A DNA stretch of 64,000 bases from NCBI GenBank assembly GCA_900696645.1, contig CAADGV010000005.1:121724-185723 (forward strand), read 5' to 3'. Origin of the DNA: an uncultured Chlorobiota bacterium. Lineage in GTDB: Bacteria > Bacteroidota > Ignavibacteria > UBA10030 > UBA6906. This document shows positions 35,276-44,508 of the stretch, piece by piece (position 1 is the first letter of the stretch; the number at the start of each line of letters is the position of its first letter). Made by a program: the position numbers and the translations under genes. The notes under the pieces were generated by a model that made no database searches, was not told where the DNA came from, and saw nothing but the letters and a program-made list of their open reading frames with translations.

Positions 35276-36777
35276 GTTTTCTCCCTCATGAATGATTGCA
35301 CTTCTTCCCGATCATCAAAATGAGATTTCGTATCGCCGACGATCTGATAGTCCTCGTGCCCTTTGCCTGCAATCAGTACAATGTCGTTCTTTTGTGCCAT
35401 CGTCAGGGCAAACGAGATTGCTTTGCGCCGGTCTCGCTCGACGTGAATCTGTTTTCCGGCTATACATCCGGCTTTAATTTCCCCAATGATATCATCCGGA
35501 TTCTCGCGGCGCGGATTGTCCGAGGTAATCACGGTGATGTCGCTCAATTCTGTTGCAATGCGTCCCATTTCAGGGCGCTTGCCCCTATCCCGATTTCCTC
35601 CGCAACCAAATACGGTGATGATTCTGCCTGCTTGTAACGAACCGATTTCACGAATCGTTTTCAGGCAATTCTCCAGCGCATCGGGCGTATGGGCGTAATC
35701 TACGATTGCAATCCATCCGTCCGGAGAAGCGAATTGTTGAAAGCGGCCGGGCACCGCTTTCAGGTTTGCAATCCCATTACGTACGATGTCATGATCTATC
35801 GATAACGCGATGCCGGCTGTGTATGCCGCGAGAATGTTCTGCACGTTGAAGTTTCCAATGAGCGTGGATTCCACTTTGTACGCTGAGCCTTGATAGTTGG
35901 CCGAGAACGACGTCCCTGTCAGATTCAGACTCACATGCGATGCGGTCACGTCTGCATTTGTGTGAATGCCGTATCGCAACGTTCGCGCTTTTGTATCAGC
36001 AACAATTTTCTGCCCTTCATCCGTATCGGCATTCGTGATTGCCGTTGCATTCTCGTGCAGTTCATCGAACAGAATTTTCTTCGCGTTGAAGTACGCGTCT
36101 ATTGTCTGATGGAAGTCGAGATGATCCTGCGTCAGGTTTGTGAAGGCGGCGGCTGTGAATGTCAATCCGAACACACGATCCAATGCCAGTGCGTGCGATG
36201 ATACTTCCATTACCGCCGCAGTGCAGCCCTTCTGCACCATTGTAGCAAGCAACCTATTCAGGTCAGGTGATTCGGGCGTTGTATGTGTAGCAGGAATCAC
36301 TTCGTCGCCAATTCTGTATTCGATAGTTCCTATCAACCCTGACTTCTCGCCGTTCGCTTCAAGAATCGAGCGGATCAGGTACGCTGTTGACGTCTTTCCG
36401 TTCGTCCCCGTGACACCGACAAGCCTGAGCTTTCGTGACGGGTGTTCATAATAATTTCCCGCAATCAACGCCAGCGACTTGCGCGCATTGCTGACCACTA
36501 TCTTGATCACGCCTGCATGCATGAAGAATGCATCGGGCAGTGCCGCATCGTTTTCGAGAACGACGACTTTTGCTCCGGCCGAAACCGCGTTGCCGATGAA
36601 AGCATGTCCGTCAACGCTGCCGCCTTTGATTGCCACAAACAGATCGCCCGGCCCGACTGCCCGTGAATCATATTGTATGTTGCGCACCTCAACATCGTGA
36701 GTAACAACCATTTTCCCGTACATTGTTTGGAACATTTTCTGTACGGGAACGCCGTCAAGCAGGCGAGAGAGTGTCAT
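35272..36777 (-). CDS. murE: UDP-MurNAc-L-Ala-D-Glu-meso-diaminopimelate ligase
   Basis: Adds the third stem residue. The motif VITSDNPRRENPDDI near residue 400 contains DNPR, which in this family selects meso-diaminopimelate over lysine, so the wall is predicted to be DAP type. The ATP loop is GVTGTNGKTSTAYLI near residue 110, and HTTPESPDL follows. The start at 36777 overlaps the ftsI stop (ATGA); an open frame 12 codons longer would lie inside ftsI. There are 501 residues. Confidence 0.96.
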   Translation of the reverse strand: MTLSRLLDGVPVQKMFQTMYGKMVVTHDVEVRNIQYDSRAVGPGDLFVAIKGGSVDGHAFIGNAVSAGAKVVVLENDAALPDAFFMHAGVIKIVVSNARKSLALIAGNYYEHPSRKLRLVGVTGTNGKTSTAYLIRSILEANGEKSGLIGTIEYRIGDEVIPATHTTPESPDLNRLLATMVQKGCTAAVMEVSSHALALDRVFGLTFTAAAFTNLTQDHLDFHQTIDAYFNAKKILFDELHENATAITNADTDEGQKIVADTKARTLRYGIHTNADVTASHVSLNLTGTSFSANYQGSAYKVESTLIGNFNVQNILAAYTAGIALSIDHDIVRNGIANLKAVPGRFQQFASPDGWIAIVDYAHTPDALENCLKTIREIGSLQAGRIITVFGCGGNRDRGKRPEMGRIATELSDITVITSDNPRRENPDDIIGEIKAGCIAGKQIHVERDRRKAISFALTMAQKNDIVLIAGKGHEDYQIVGDTKSHFDDREEVQSFMREKT

Positions 36778-38942
36778 AGCAAAGCCGTCGCCACCAGGTT
36801 CTTGGGCTCGCATCGGACGCCGATACGGGTCCCGACTTTCACTTGTTCGCCTGCTCGTACTGATTGCGCCGTAACGGTGCCCGACCCTTCAACGCGTACA
36901 TCAAGCCGGGCCAACGTCAACCGGTTAAGCGCACGACGCAATGAGAGTCCGCGCAAGTCCGGTACAATTGTATAATCGCCCGCCACTGTTGCAGCAGTGC
37001 CGGTCGTGGCAAGCGTAACTGTTTCTCCTTTCGGTACTTTCACGCCCGGTGCAGGAGTTTGTTTGAGAACGACCGTTCCCTCTCCCGATGTTTCCACACG
37101 AAATCCCAACGAGGAGAGAACTGTTTCGGCTGCATCGAGTTCAAGAGTCCGGACATCGGGAGTCGCAACTCGTTCTTTGTCCGACAATGTCGGGATATGT
37201 TGTTGTGCGAATGTGGTTGATGTTGTGACCATCTTTTCCGCGATGCCCTTCACAATCGGAGCGCTCGCTACCCCTCCGTAGTATCCCAATGTTTTCGGAT
37301 TATCCAACATCACAAGACACACAACGTGCGGATCTTCCGCCGGAAACATTCCAACAAAGGATGCGGTGTAGCTTGACGTTGAGTACTTGCCGTCGAGGAT
37401 CTTCCTTGATGTTCCCGTTTTGCCGGCAATTGCAACCGCTTTTGTTTGCGCGCCGGTTGCCGTTCCTTTCTCTACAACTCCCCGCAAGAAACTCCTGACG
37501 GTATCGGCAGTTTGTTTCGAGATCACTTTTCGAATTGCCTGCGAGCGTATCTCGGAGAGTACTTCGTTATGCTCATTCAACACCTGTTTGAGGATAAACG
37601 GCCTCATGAGTGTGCCGCCATTCGCCAATGCTCCGTAGGCAGCTGCAAGTTGCAGTGGTGTAACGCCGACTTCGTAACCGTATGCCATTGTGTTCAGCGT
37701 TGTGCGCGACCATTGAACCGGCTTCTTGAGCTGGCCATTCACTTCACCGGGAAGTTCAAGTCCTGTCGGAATTCCAAACCCGAAATTGCGTGCTGTCGTG
37801 TACATGCGCTCTGCGCCAACAAGGTCCGATACCTTTGCCATCACGATGTTGCTGGAAAGTTCCATCGCATCGCGGAACGAAATGGTGCCGTATTTGTGCA
37901 CGTCGGTAATCGGGGCAGGACGGCCCTTCACAATATATTTTCCGTTTTCGGCGAAAAATTTCTGTTCGGGGGTGACGATGTTGTATTCCAATGCGGCCGA
38001 TGCCGTGACAAGCTTGAACACCGATCCGGGCTCGAATACGTCGGTAATAATCCTGTTCCTGCTTGCGGCCGCGTCGATAATCTGATGGCGATTTGGATTG
38101 ATTCCCGGGTAGCTCGCCATGGCAAGGACTTCGCCCGATTTCGGCTCGAGCATCACAACGAGGCCGCTTTCGGCATTGTTGCGCTCCACGCCTTTCCGCA
38201 ATTCTTCTTCTGCAATTGACTGGTAGTCAAGGTCAAGCGTAAGCACCACATTGTTGCCGTTCTTTGGCTCAAAACGCGGATAATCAACGGTCGGACGTTT
38301 GCGGCCGAGTCCGTCGCGCTGCATAATGATGTACCCGTCTTCACCCCTCAACTCTTTGTCGAACGTAAGCTCAATGCCGCTCAGGCCGTTGTTATCGATG
38401 TCGGTAAAGCCAAGTACCTGTCCGGCAACGTGATCGTAGTGGTAGATGCGTTTCGGCTCTTCCGTTTCGATCAATCCGTCAAAATCCTTTGCATTGATGC
38501 GCGATGATGTTTGCGGATTTACTCTCCGTTCAAGCCAGACGAAGCGCGAATTCTTCTTCCGTAGTTTGGCAAGATATTCTCCTCTCTTCGATTCCCCGAA
38601 CACGCGCGAAAGCCGTTCCGCTATCTTTCCTGCATCGTCACCCACAACCTTCGGATCAGCCGCATACGAAACAGCCATTGTGTTCGAAACGAGAATTCTA
38701 CCGTTCCGATCATAGATGTTGCCGCGTGAAGCGAGCAGCGGAACTCTAACTTCGTACTGCTTCCGGGCTATTTCCTTGTACCGAGCTGAATCAATCACCT
38801 GAATCTGCACGAGTTTCGCTGCCACAACTGCGAAGAAGACGAGAAGCGCCACTTTCAGCATCAGCATCCTCATCAACGACTCACGAGCCGGATCCGGCCG
38901 CTCTGCGGGCTGCTGTGGAGTATTTTGGTTCCTGTTAAACAC
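36774..38942 (-). CDS. ftsI: Division transpeptidase FtsI (PBP) with two PASTA domains
   Basis: Class B penicillin-binding protein that cross-links septal peptidoglycan. Order: short cytoplasmic tail, membrane helix (residues 28-47), dimerisation region (SRGNIYDRNGRILVSN), and transpeptidase domain with active-site Ser in EPGSVFKLVTA near residue 305, SSN in MELSSNIVMAKV and KTG in IAGKTGTSRKIL. Two PASTA repeats fill the C-terminal 130 residues (from about TPDVRTLELDAAE and VPDLRGLSLRRAL). At 722 residues it is longer than E. coli FtsI because of the PASTA repeats. The start is GTG. It overlaps murE and follows the ftsL-like gene by three bases. Confidence 0.94.
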   Translation of the reverse strand: MFNRNQNTPQQPAERPDPARESLMRMLMLKVALLVFFAVVAAKLVQIQVIDSARYKEIARKQYEVRVPLLASRGNIYDRNGRILVSNTMAVSYAADPKVVGDDAGKIAERLSRVFGESKRGEYLAKLRKKNSRFVWLERRVNPQTSSRINAKDFDGLIETEEPKRIYHYDHVAGQVLGFTDIDNNGLSGIELTFDKELRGEDGYIIMQRDGLGRKRPTVDYPRFEPKNGNNVVLTLDLDYQSIAEEELRKGVERNNAESGLVVMLEPKSGEVLAMASYPGINPNRHQIIDAAASRNRIITDVFEPGSVFKLVTASAALEYNIVTPEQKFFAENGKYIVKGRPAPITDVHKYGTISFRDAMELSSNIVMAKVSDLVGAERMYTTARNFGFGIPTGLELPGEVNGQLKKPVQWSRTTLNTMAYGYEVGVTPLQLAAAYGALANGGTLMRPFILKQVLNEHNEVLSEIRSQAIRKVISKQTADTVRSFLRGVVEKGTATGAQTKAVAIAGKTGTSRKILDGKYSTSSYTASFVGMFPAEDPHVVCLVMLDNPKTLGYYGGVASAPIVKGIAEKMVTTSTTFAQQHIPTLSDKERVATPDVRTLELDAAETVLSSLGFRVETSGEGTVVLKQTPAPGVKVPKGETVTLATTGTAATVAGDYTIVPDLRGLSLRRALNRLTLARLDVRVEGSGTVTAQSVRAGEQVKVGTRIGVRCEPKNLVATALL

Positions 38943-38945
38943 AGT

Positions 38946-39437
38946 TTACTTGTTGCTGAACTTGTTCAGTTTGCTCTCATCAACATCAAAGGCTTGCGCC
39001 CGTTTCCGGGGATACGTCAAACCGAGCCGGGCTTTCGCTGTGTTGCCGATGCTTTCCCAGCCTGATTTCCGATTGATTTCCGCTTTCAGAACATTGTTGC
39101 TGTTGGAAATCTTATCGAACCGAGCCTGTAGTTGATGAACTTCAACCACCAGTTGATTCACGGTTATGATGTTGCCGATGTACACAACTATGGCGATGGC
39201 CGCGAGAAACAACGCCGTTACGATGTTGAACGTGGAACGCCGCTTCCTTCGCTCGACTTTCTTATTCTCCGGGCGAACAGCATACCCGGGAGTCTTCGAC
39301 TGCGGATCGCCGTTGTAAATTCGGCGCGCCGCCGGTTCCGGTGCGGGTCGTTGAGGCGTTCGCGCGGGGATGTTCGCCGCACCCGATTCAGCGCGATGCA
39401 GAAGTTCTTCCAAATCACCGGTGTGTTTTCGCTTCAT
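38946..39437 (-). CDS. ftsL: FtsL-like bitopic cell division protein
   Basis: Small divisome protein (163 residues) between rsmH and ftsI, the usual place of ftsL. It has a basic, proline-rich cytoplasmic part of about 70 residues, one membrane helix (FNIVTALFLAAIAIVVYIGNI, residues 70-90), and a short periplasmic coiled coil (VVEVHQLQARFDKISNSNN), followed by TAKARLGLTYP, the typical L-G-L/M motif near the end of FtsL and FtsB. FtsL proteins diverge strongly in sequence; position and topology carry the call. Confidence 0.8.
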   Translation of the reverse strand: MKRKHTGDLEELLHRAESGAANIPARTPQRPAPEPAARRIYNGDPQSKTPGYAVRPENKKVERRKRRSTFNIVTALFLAAIAIVVYIGNIITVNQLVVEVHQLQARFDKISNSNNVLKAEINRKSGWESIGNTAKARLGLTYPRKRAQAFDVDESKLNKFSNK

Positions 39438-39457
39438 ATTCTCTTCGTTGCCTCAGT

Positions 39458-40381
39458 TCAATCCGGTAGTTTTTCCGCTGCCCTCATCTTTGCGCTGCGA
39501 GCCCGCGGGTTTCGTGCAATCTCTTGTTCGGATGCTGCCTGAGGTGTTTTTGTCAGAATGCGCAACCTCGGACTCACAACCGTGTCGGGCACGTACTTGT
39601 GTCCGGAGGGTATTTTCTCGCGTGCCTGCATTCTGAAGAAATTCTTCACAATGCGATCTTCGAGCGAGTGATAGGAGATCACCACCAAACGACCTCCGGG
39701 CAATAACAACTCCACCGCATCATCAAGCACGTTCTGCAGACTTCTCAACTCGTCATTGACTTCTATGCGGATTGCTTGAAACACCCGGGCAAGAGTCTTG
39801 ATGAGGTGTTTCTTGCCGACTGCGGATTCAATTACCGATGCAAGCCTCCCGGTTGTATCGATGTTTCTCCTGTCCGCTATGTGTCGGGCAATCCTTCGCG
39901 AATTTCTTTCCTCTCCGTATTTCCAAATAACATCGGCAAGCCGCTGCTCGTCGTACGTGTTCACGATATCCCATCCGCTTAAAGCCTGCCCGCGATCCAT
40001 CCGCATGTCAATCCTCTCATCGCCACGAAATGAAAATCCTTTCTCTTCTTCATCGAATTGAAAGGAGGATACTCCCAGGTCGAGAAGCAGTCCGTCAATG
40101 AAAAGGATGTTCCGCGCTGCCAACTCCGACTTCAAGTTCCGGAAATTTGAATGAACGAACGTTACCTTGTGCGACCATGGCTTCAACCGTTCCGACGCAT
40201 ACCGGATCGCATCGGCATCGGCATCGAAACAGAGAAGCCGACCGTCATCAAGCCTCTTGCATACTTCTTCCGCATGACCGCCTCCGCCGAGCGTTCCATC
40301 AACATAGGTCCCATTCCGTCGCGTGATGAACAAGCCCAGCGCTTCGTTCAGAAGCACCGGTGTGTGGTACGCATCGCTCAC
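39458..40381 (-). CDS. rsmH: 16S rRNA (cytosine-1402-N4) methyltransferase
   Basis: Methylates C1402 of 16S rRNA with S-adenosylmethionine. The opening YHTPVLLNEALGLF and the SAM loop VDGTLGGGGHAEEVC (residues 27-41) are diagnostic, as are LLLDLGVSSFQFDEEEKGFSF and the catalytic-site region VVISYHSLEDRIVKNFF near residue 240. There are 307 residues. Its start overlaps the mraZ stop by four bases, as in most dcw clusters. Confidence 0.96.
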   Translation of the reverse strand: MSDAYHTPVLLNEALGLFITRRNGTYVDGTLGGGGHAEEVCKRLDDGRLLCFDADADAIRYASERLKPWSHKVTFVHSNFRNLKSELAARNILFIDGLLLDLGVSSFQFDEEEKGFSFRGDERIDMRMDRGQALSGWDIVNTYDEQRLADVIWKYGEERNSRRIARHIADRRNIDTTGRLASVIESAVGKKHLIKTLARVFQAIRIEVNDELRSLQNVLDDAVELLLPGGRLVVISYHSLEDRIVKNFFRMQAREKIPSGHKYVPDTVVSPRLRILTKTPQAASEQEIARNPRARSAKMRAAEKLPD

Positions 40382-40830
40382 ACGTCTTTTTTCTGCAACA
40401 CTGTTTCGGCAACTTCTTCGTAGCTGCTCTCCTGCGCAGCAAGATACTTCTTGTATTCATCCGGGTTCCATACTTCGATATGCTCGAGTACGCCCATGAT
40501 CAGCACTTCGCTTTCTATTGCCGCAAACTGCAGGAGGTCTTTCGGGATTGTGATGCGCGATTGCCCGTCGAGCTGTGACTCAGCGGCTTGCTGCAACAAC
40601 ACGCGCATGAAAAAGCGGTGTTTTGCATTCGTTGAGGAGAGCGCCCGAATGGATTGTTCCAGCCTATTCCATTCGTCTTGGGGATAGATGAAGAGACATT
40701 TCTCAAAGCCGCGGGTAATGGTAAATGTGTCGTTGGCCTCGGGCGAAACGTACTTTCTCAACTTCGCGGGAATGTTGATGCGCCCTTTGTTGTCGATTGA
40801 GTACTCGTATGTGCCTTTGAATGCAGACAC
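40378..40830 (-). CDS. mraZ: Transcriptional regulator MraZ
   Basis: AbrB-fold DNA-binding protein that represses its own dcw operon. Two tandem swapped-hairpin domains are visible: FKGTYEYSIDNKGRINIPAKLRKY (residues 4-27) and ESQLDGQSRITIPKDLLQFA near residues 78-98, each with the D-x-(K/Q)-(G/S)-R-I-x-(I/L)-P core. The GTG start follows AGAGGAAGA. It is the first gene of the leftward dcw run. Directly upstream lie three 10-base-spaced TGGGN-type repeats and a sigma-70-like promoter, the expected autoregulatory layout. Confidence 0.95.
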   Translation of the reverse strand: MSAFKGTYEYSIDNKGRINIPAKLRKYVSPEANDTFTITRGFEKCLFIYPQDEWNRLEQSIRALSSTNAKHRFFMRVLLQQAAESQLDGQSRITIPKDLLQFAAIESEVLIMGVLEHIEVWNPDEYKKYLAAQESSYEEVAETVLQKKDV

Positions 40831-40870
40831 TTCTTCCTCTTTAGTTGTTCAGCCAACAGCAGGGCGGAGG

Positions 40871-40895
40871 CCTCACAATTCCCCACAATTACCCA
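40871..40895 (-). promoter_or_regulatory. MraZ operator: three direct repeats
   Basis: Read on the minus strand, TGGGT (40891-40895), TGGGG (40881-40885) and TGAGG (40871-40875) are separated by identical 5-base AATTG spacers, giving an exact 10-base period. MraZ of E. coli binds TGGGN direct repeats with 5-base spacing (established). The array sits just downstream of the -10 box, where binding would block initiation. An additional inverted copy, TTGTGAGG at 40899-40906, faces the last repeat. Confidence 0.8.
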
Positions 40896-40907
40896 CCGTT
40901 GTGAGGT

Positions 40908-40935
40908 AAGATACGCAAAACAAACGTAAAGTCAA
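40908..40935 (-). promoter_or_regulatory. Sigma-70-like promoter of mraZ and the dcw cluster
   Basis: On the minus strand TTGACT (40930-40935) and TATCTT (40908-40913) are separated by 16 bases. Transcription would start near 40900, inside the MraZ operator and about 70 bases before the mraZ GTG codon. Confidence 0.6.
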
Positions 40936-40949
40936 GTGAAAAATTGTGA

Positions 40950-40971
40950 TTTTGGCTCAAAACAGCCAAAA
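40950..40971 (-). terminator. Weak hairpin after mfd
   Basis: TTTTGGCT (40950-40957) and AGCCAAAA (40964-40971) pair exactly around a 6-base loop in the gap between mfd and the mraZ promoter. On the minus strand the stem is followed by a mixed T-rich stretch rather than a clean T-run, so it is a plausible but weak terminator. Confidence 0.45.
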
Positions 40972-41038
40972 AGTTCTGCGAATCGTCGTGGGTAGGTAGC
41001 TTTGGGGTTGGAGATTGGAAGAGGGAAAAGACGGCATT

Positions 41039-44000
41039 TTAGGTGGCAACGGTTTCTGTTTGAGATGGACTCACCACTTCTTCAAGCTCGTCAAGTATTG
41101 ATTCGGATTGAGCAAACGGGTTGCTCTTCTCAGATTGCCTGAACGAACATGTCAGAATGAGGCTCTTCCCATTCTGTCGGATGACAGCCCTTTTCTTCAT
41201 TTTCTGCCCGATATGAGTCATCAGCAATTGGAATTCATTCGACTCATAGAACAACGATTCGGTTTCGGGTGGAAATTCGATGAGTAGCACATTCTTTGAG
41301 ATGTTGACTTTTCGGAAACCCAATTTCGAGGCTTTGAGCCTGACCCGAACCAGATTGAACAAGTTCTCCACTTCGTCCGGATACCTGCCAAAGCGGTCAA
41401 CAAGCTCGGCAGCAATCTCACGGAGGGTGTCGTCGTCCCGAACCGCGTAGAGCCTTCGATAGATGACGAGCCGCTCATTATCGCTTTCAATGTATGAATC
41501 AGGAATTCTGACATCGAAATCCGCTTCAACAACAGTCTGATTCTCTGCCTCACGTCGTGCTTCAAGCCCGCTGAACAGATCCTGAAATTCCTGCTCCTTC
41601 AACTCCGCTACAGCCTCCTCCAGAATCTTCGTGTACATTTCAAATCCCATCGACTCAATGAAGCCGCTTTGCTCGCCACCGAGAAGATTGCCTGCGCCGC
41701 GAATTTCCAGGTCACGCATCGCGAGATTGAATCCCGAGCCGAGCTCGGTGAACTCTTCAACTGCTTGCAGCCGTCGAATTGTTTCGCGGGGCAATACGGA
41801 CATGGGAGGAATCAGAAGATACGCGTATGCTTGCACATTCGAACGCCCGACTCGCCCGCGTAGCTGGTAGAGTTCTGCCATTCCAAACCGATCCGCCCGA
41901 TTGATAATAATGGTGTTGACGCTCGGCATGTCGATGCCCGACTCGATGATTTTTGTTGCGACAAGAACATCGAACTTCCGTCCGAGAAATGCAAGCATTA
42001 CGTTCTCGAGTTCGTGGGCATGCATCTGCCCGTGTGCTTGCCGAAATTTTACGTTCGGCATCATCGTCTGCAATCGGGTAATGACCTCATCCATGTTGTT
42101 CACTCGATCGTGAACGAAAAACACCTGTCCCCCGCGCTGGATTTCCCTGAGAATCGCCTCGCGGATGTGATCTTCGTTGTACTGAGCAATATCCGTTGTA
42201 ACTGGCAAACGATTTAGCGGCGGTGTAGCAATAATGGAAAGATCGCGTGCGCCCATCAGTGAAAAATGCAGTGTACGCGGAATCGGTGTTGCCGTTAACG
42301 TGAGTGTGTCGACATTCGCTTTCATTTGACGGAGCTTTTCCTTCGCTGCAACACCAAAGCGATGCTCCTCATCGATTATCAACAGTCCCAAATCCTTGAA
42401 CTGAACATCCTTTGAAAGCAATCTGTGCGTGCCGATCACAATATCTGCAGCACCGGCTTTCAGGCGTTCGAGGATCTCGGTTTGCTCCTTTTTCGTCTTG
42501 AATCGGGAAAGCGCCTCGACTCGCGTTGCATATTTTGACAAACGATCGAGAAACGTGTTGTAATGCTGTTGTGCAAGAATTGTGGTCGGAACCAAAACGG
42601 CAACCTGCTTTCCGCTCATTACGGCTTTGAACGCGGCGCGTACAGCCACCTCTGTTTTGCCAAAGCCGACATCGCCACACACAAGACGATCCATAGGATA
42701 CGGGGCTTCCATGTCCTTCTTGACGTCGGCCGTGGATTGAGCTTGATCCGGCGTATCTTCATACATGAACGTAGCTTCAAGTTCTTGCTGCCAAAGCGAG
42801 TCTTTCTGAAACGCATAGCCTGGCGAGCTTTTCCTTTTTGCGTACAACTTGATAAGATCGCGCGCGATGTCTTTGACACGTTTTTTTGCGCGTGCCTTGA
42901 GGCGATCCCACTCGCCGCTGCCGAGTCGCGTCAGTTTCGGCACATGCCCCTCTTTCGAAGCATACTTCTGAACTTTGTTCAGGTAATTGAGATTGACATA
43001 CAGCGTATCTTTCTCCTCGTAAAGAAGTTTCACCACCTCCTGTTCAACATCACGGACTTTGATTTTCCGCAAACCATCAAATCGGCCGATGCCAAAATCG
43101 GCATGAACAACATAATCACCTCTACGTAACTGGTGCAGTTCCCGTTGGGTAATGCTTCTGAACGTTGTACGTCGCTGCTTTCCCCTTCGTTTAAGTCGGT
43201 TGAAGATTTGATGCTCGGTGAAAACAGCAACGCCTTCATCCGGCAGAATGAATCCTCCGTGCAACGACTCGAGCGAAAAATCAATGCGGGAAATATCGAG
43301 ATGATGCTCAGTCTCTCGAAGCGCCCGTTCCTCATCCTCAACGAGGGGTTCCAGTTGCGTTAGCAGGTCTTTCAGTCGTTCCTGCTCTGCTGTAGTATCA
43401 CTTGAAACAAAGACATTGTACTCTCTGGCCTGCAAGTCAGCAATGTGGTTTCGGAGCACTTTCACGCTTCCATTGATCGAGGGTTGAGAGAATGCCCCAA
43501 AATCAATTGTCTTTGTGCCGCTTTGCGTTAGCGTTGAGATATTGATTCGAGAGAACATCGCCATGAGTTCTTGAGTTTGCTTCCAGGCTTGCTTTGCCTC
43601 TGCCCCCATTTTTTCTAAGGAATCATCCATCTCTTTGAGCAATGCGTCTGGCTCTTCAAGAATGATGATTGCATTCGACTGAAGAAAGTCGAGTAGTGTT
43701 GAATAGGAGTTACCGTCCTCCGCTTGCTGGGAGTTCAGTAAATCCGGAACAATGCTCGCCGCGGAAAGATCTTTGATAGACCGTTGTGAGATTGGATCGA
43801 ATTCGCGAATTGACTCCACCCTGTCGCCCCAGAACTCTATCCGGACAGGATTCTCACCGATAAACGGATAGACATCAAGGATGCCGCCCCGAACGGAATA
43901 GTCTCCTTGCTCTGCAACAAATTGTTTCTTCTCAAAACCGAATTCCACGATCAGGTGGAGAAGACCTGAGAAATCGCAATCGCTGCCAACGACAATCTTA

Positions 44001-44470
44001 ATCTGCTTGTTCTGAAGAGAGGATGGATTGGGGAGTTTGCGGACAAGAGCATGCACTTGCGTAACGATAATGCGAGTTCCGGCGTCGAGCAAGGATCGGA
44101 GCGTCTCGATATCCTCGCTCATCGATATCGCTCTGTCGGCTCCATCTTGCCGTGATTTGGCGGCTGAGAACAAGCGGACAGATTGTTCACCCATTAAAAT
44201 GCCGAGATCATCTCTCAGTCCTGTTGCTGTTTCTTTGTCTGGTACCACACATACTATCTGGCGCTGGAGAGTTTCCGCCAGAGAGCAGACAAGGAACGAT
44301 CGCATTGAGCCGGCAAGCCCGGTAGCGTGAATATCCGCAGACGGCTCAGCAGACAGACGGGCGAGCAGACCGCGGGTCGTGCTGCTTTCTGAGATTATGG
44401 TTTTGATTTTCTCTATCATGTTGATTGCCATAAACGGCACAGCCCCGCCCGGCCTCTCTCGACTATTCAT
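41039..44470 (-). CDS. mfd: Transcription-repair coupling factor
   Basis: ATP-dependent translocase that removes RNA polymerase stalled at DNA lesions and recruits UvrA. Order: UvrB-homology region in the first 340 residues (EQGDYSVRGGILDVYPF), the RNA polymerase interaction domain (LRRGDYVVHADFGIGRFDGL near residue 480), then the RecG-like motor with Walker A CGDVGFGKTEVAVRAA, the DEEH box LLIIDEEHRFGV and motif VI YQLRGRVGRSNVQAYAYLL, then the C-terminal UvrA-binding-inhibition domain (ESDNERLVIYRRLYAVRD). There are 1143 residues. Possible starts lie at 44470, 44431 (MAINMIEKI) or 44419; none has a strong ribosome-binding site. It follows murQ by 38 bases. Confidence 0.95.
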   Translation of the reverse strand: MNSRERPGGAVPFMAINMIEKIKTIISESSTTRGLLARLSAEPSADIHATGLAGSMRSFLVCSLAETLQRQIVCVVPDKETATGLRDDLGILMGEQSVRLFSAAKSRQDGADRAISMSEDIETLRSLLDAGTRIIVTQVHALVRKLPNPSSLQNKQIKIVVGSDCDFSGLLHLIVEFGFEKKQFVAEQGDYSVRGGILDVYPFIGENPVRIEFWGDRVESIREFDPISQRSIKDLSAASIVPDLLNSQQAEDGNSYSTLLDFLQSNAIIILEEPDALLKEMDDSLEKMGAEAKQAWKQTQELMAMFSRINISTLTQSGTKTIDFGAFSQPSINGSVKVLRNHIADLQAREYNVFVSSDTTAEQERLKDLLTQLEPLVEDEERALRETEHHLDISRIDFSLESLHGGFILPDEGVAVFTEHQIFNRLKRRGKQRRTTFRSITQRELHQLRRGDYVVHADFGIGRFDGLRKIKVRDVEQEVVKLLYEEKDTLYVNLNYLNKVQKYASKEGHVPKLTRLGSGEWDRLKARAKKRVKDIARDLIKLYAKRKSSPGYAFQKDSLWQQELEATFMYEDTPDQAQSTADVKKDMEAPYPMDRLVCGDVGFGKTEVAVRAAFKAVMSGKQVAVLVPTTILAQQHYNTFLDRLSKYATRVEALSRFKTKKEQTEILERLKAGAADIVIGTHRLLSKDVQFKDLGLLIIDEEHRFGVAAKEKLRQMKANVDTLTLTATPIPRTLHFSLMGARDLSIIATPPLNRLPVTTDIAQYNEDHIREAILREIQRGGQVFFVHDRVNNMDEVITRLQTMMPNVKFRQAHGQMHAHELENVMLAFLGRKFDVLVATKIIESGIDMPSVNTIIINRADRFGMAELYQLRGRVGRSNVQAYAYLLIPPMSVLPRETIRRLQAVEEFTELGSGFNLAMRDLEIRGAGNLLGGEQSGFIESMGFEMYTKILEEAVAELKEQEFQDLFSGLEARREAENQTVVEADFDVRIPDSYIESDNERLVIYRRLYAVRDDDTLREIAAELVDRFGRYPDEVENLFNLVRVRLKASKLGFRKVNISKNVLLIEFPPETESLFYESNEFQLLMTHIGQKMKKRAVIRQNGKSLILTCSFRQSEKSNPFAQSESILDELEEVVSPSQTETVAT

Positions 44471-44508
44471 CAAGATGGCAAGGCGAGGTGCTATGCACTC
44501 GTCATTTC

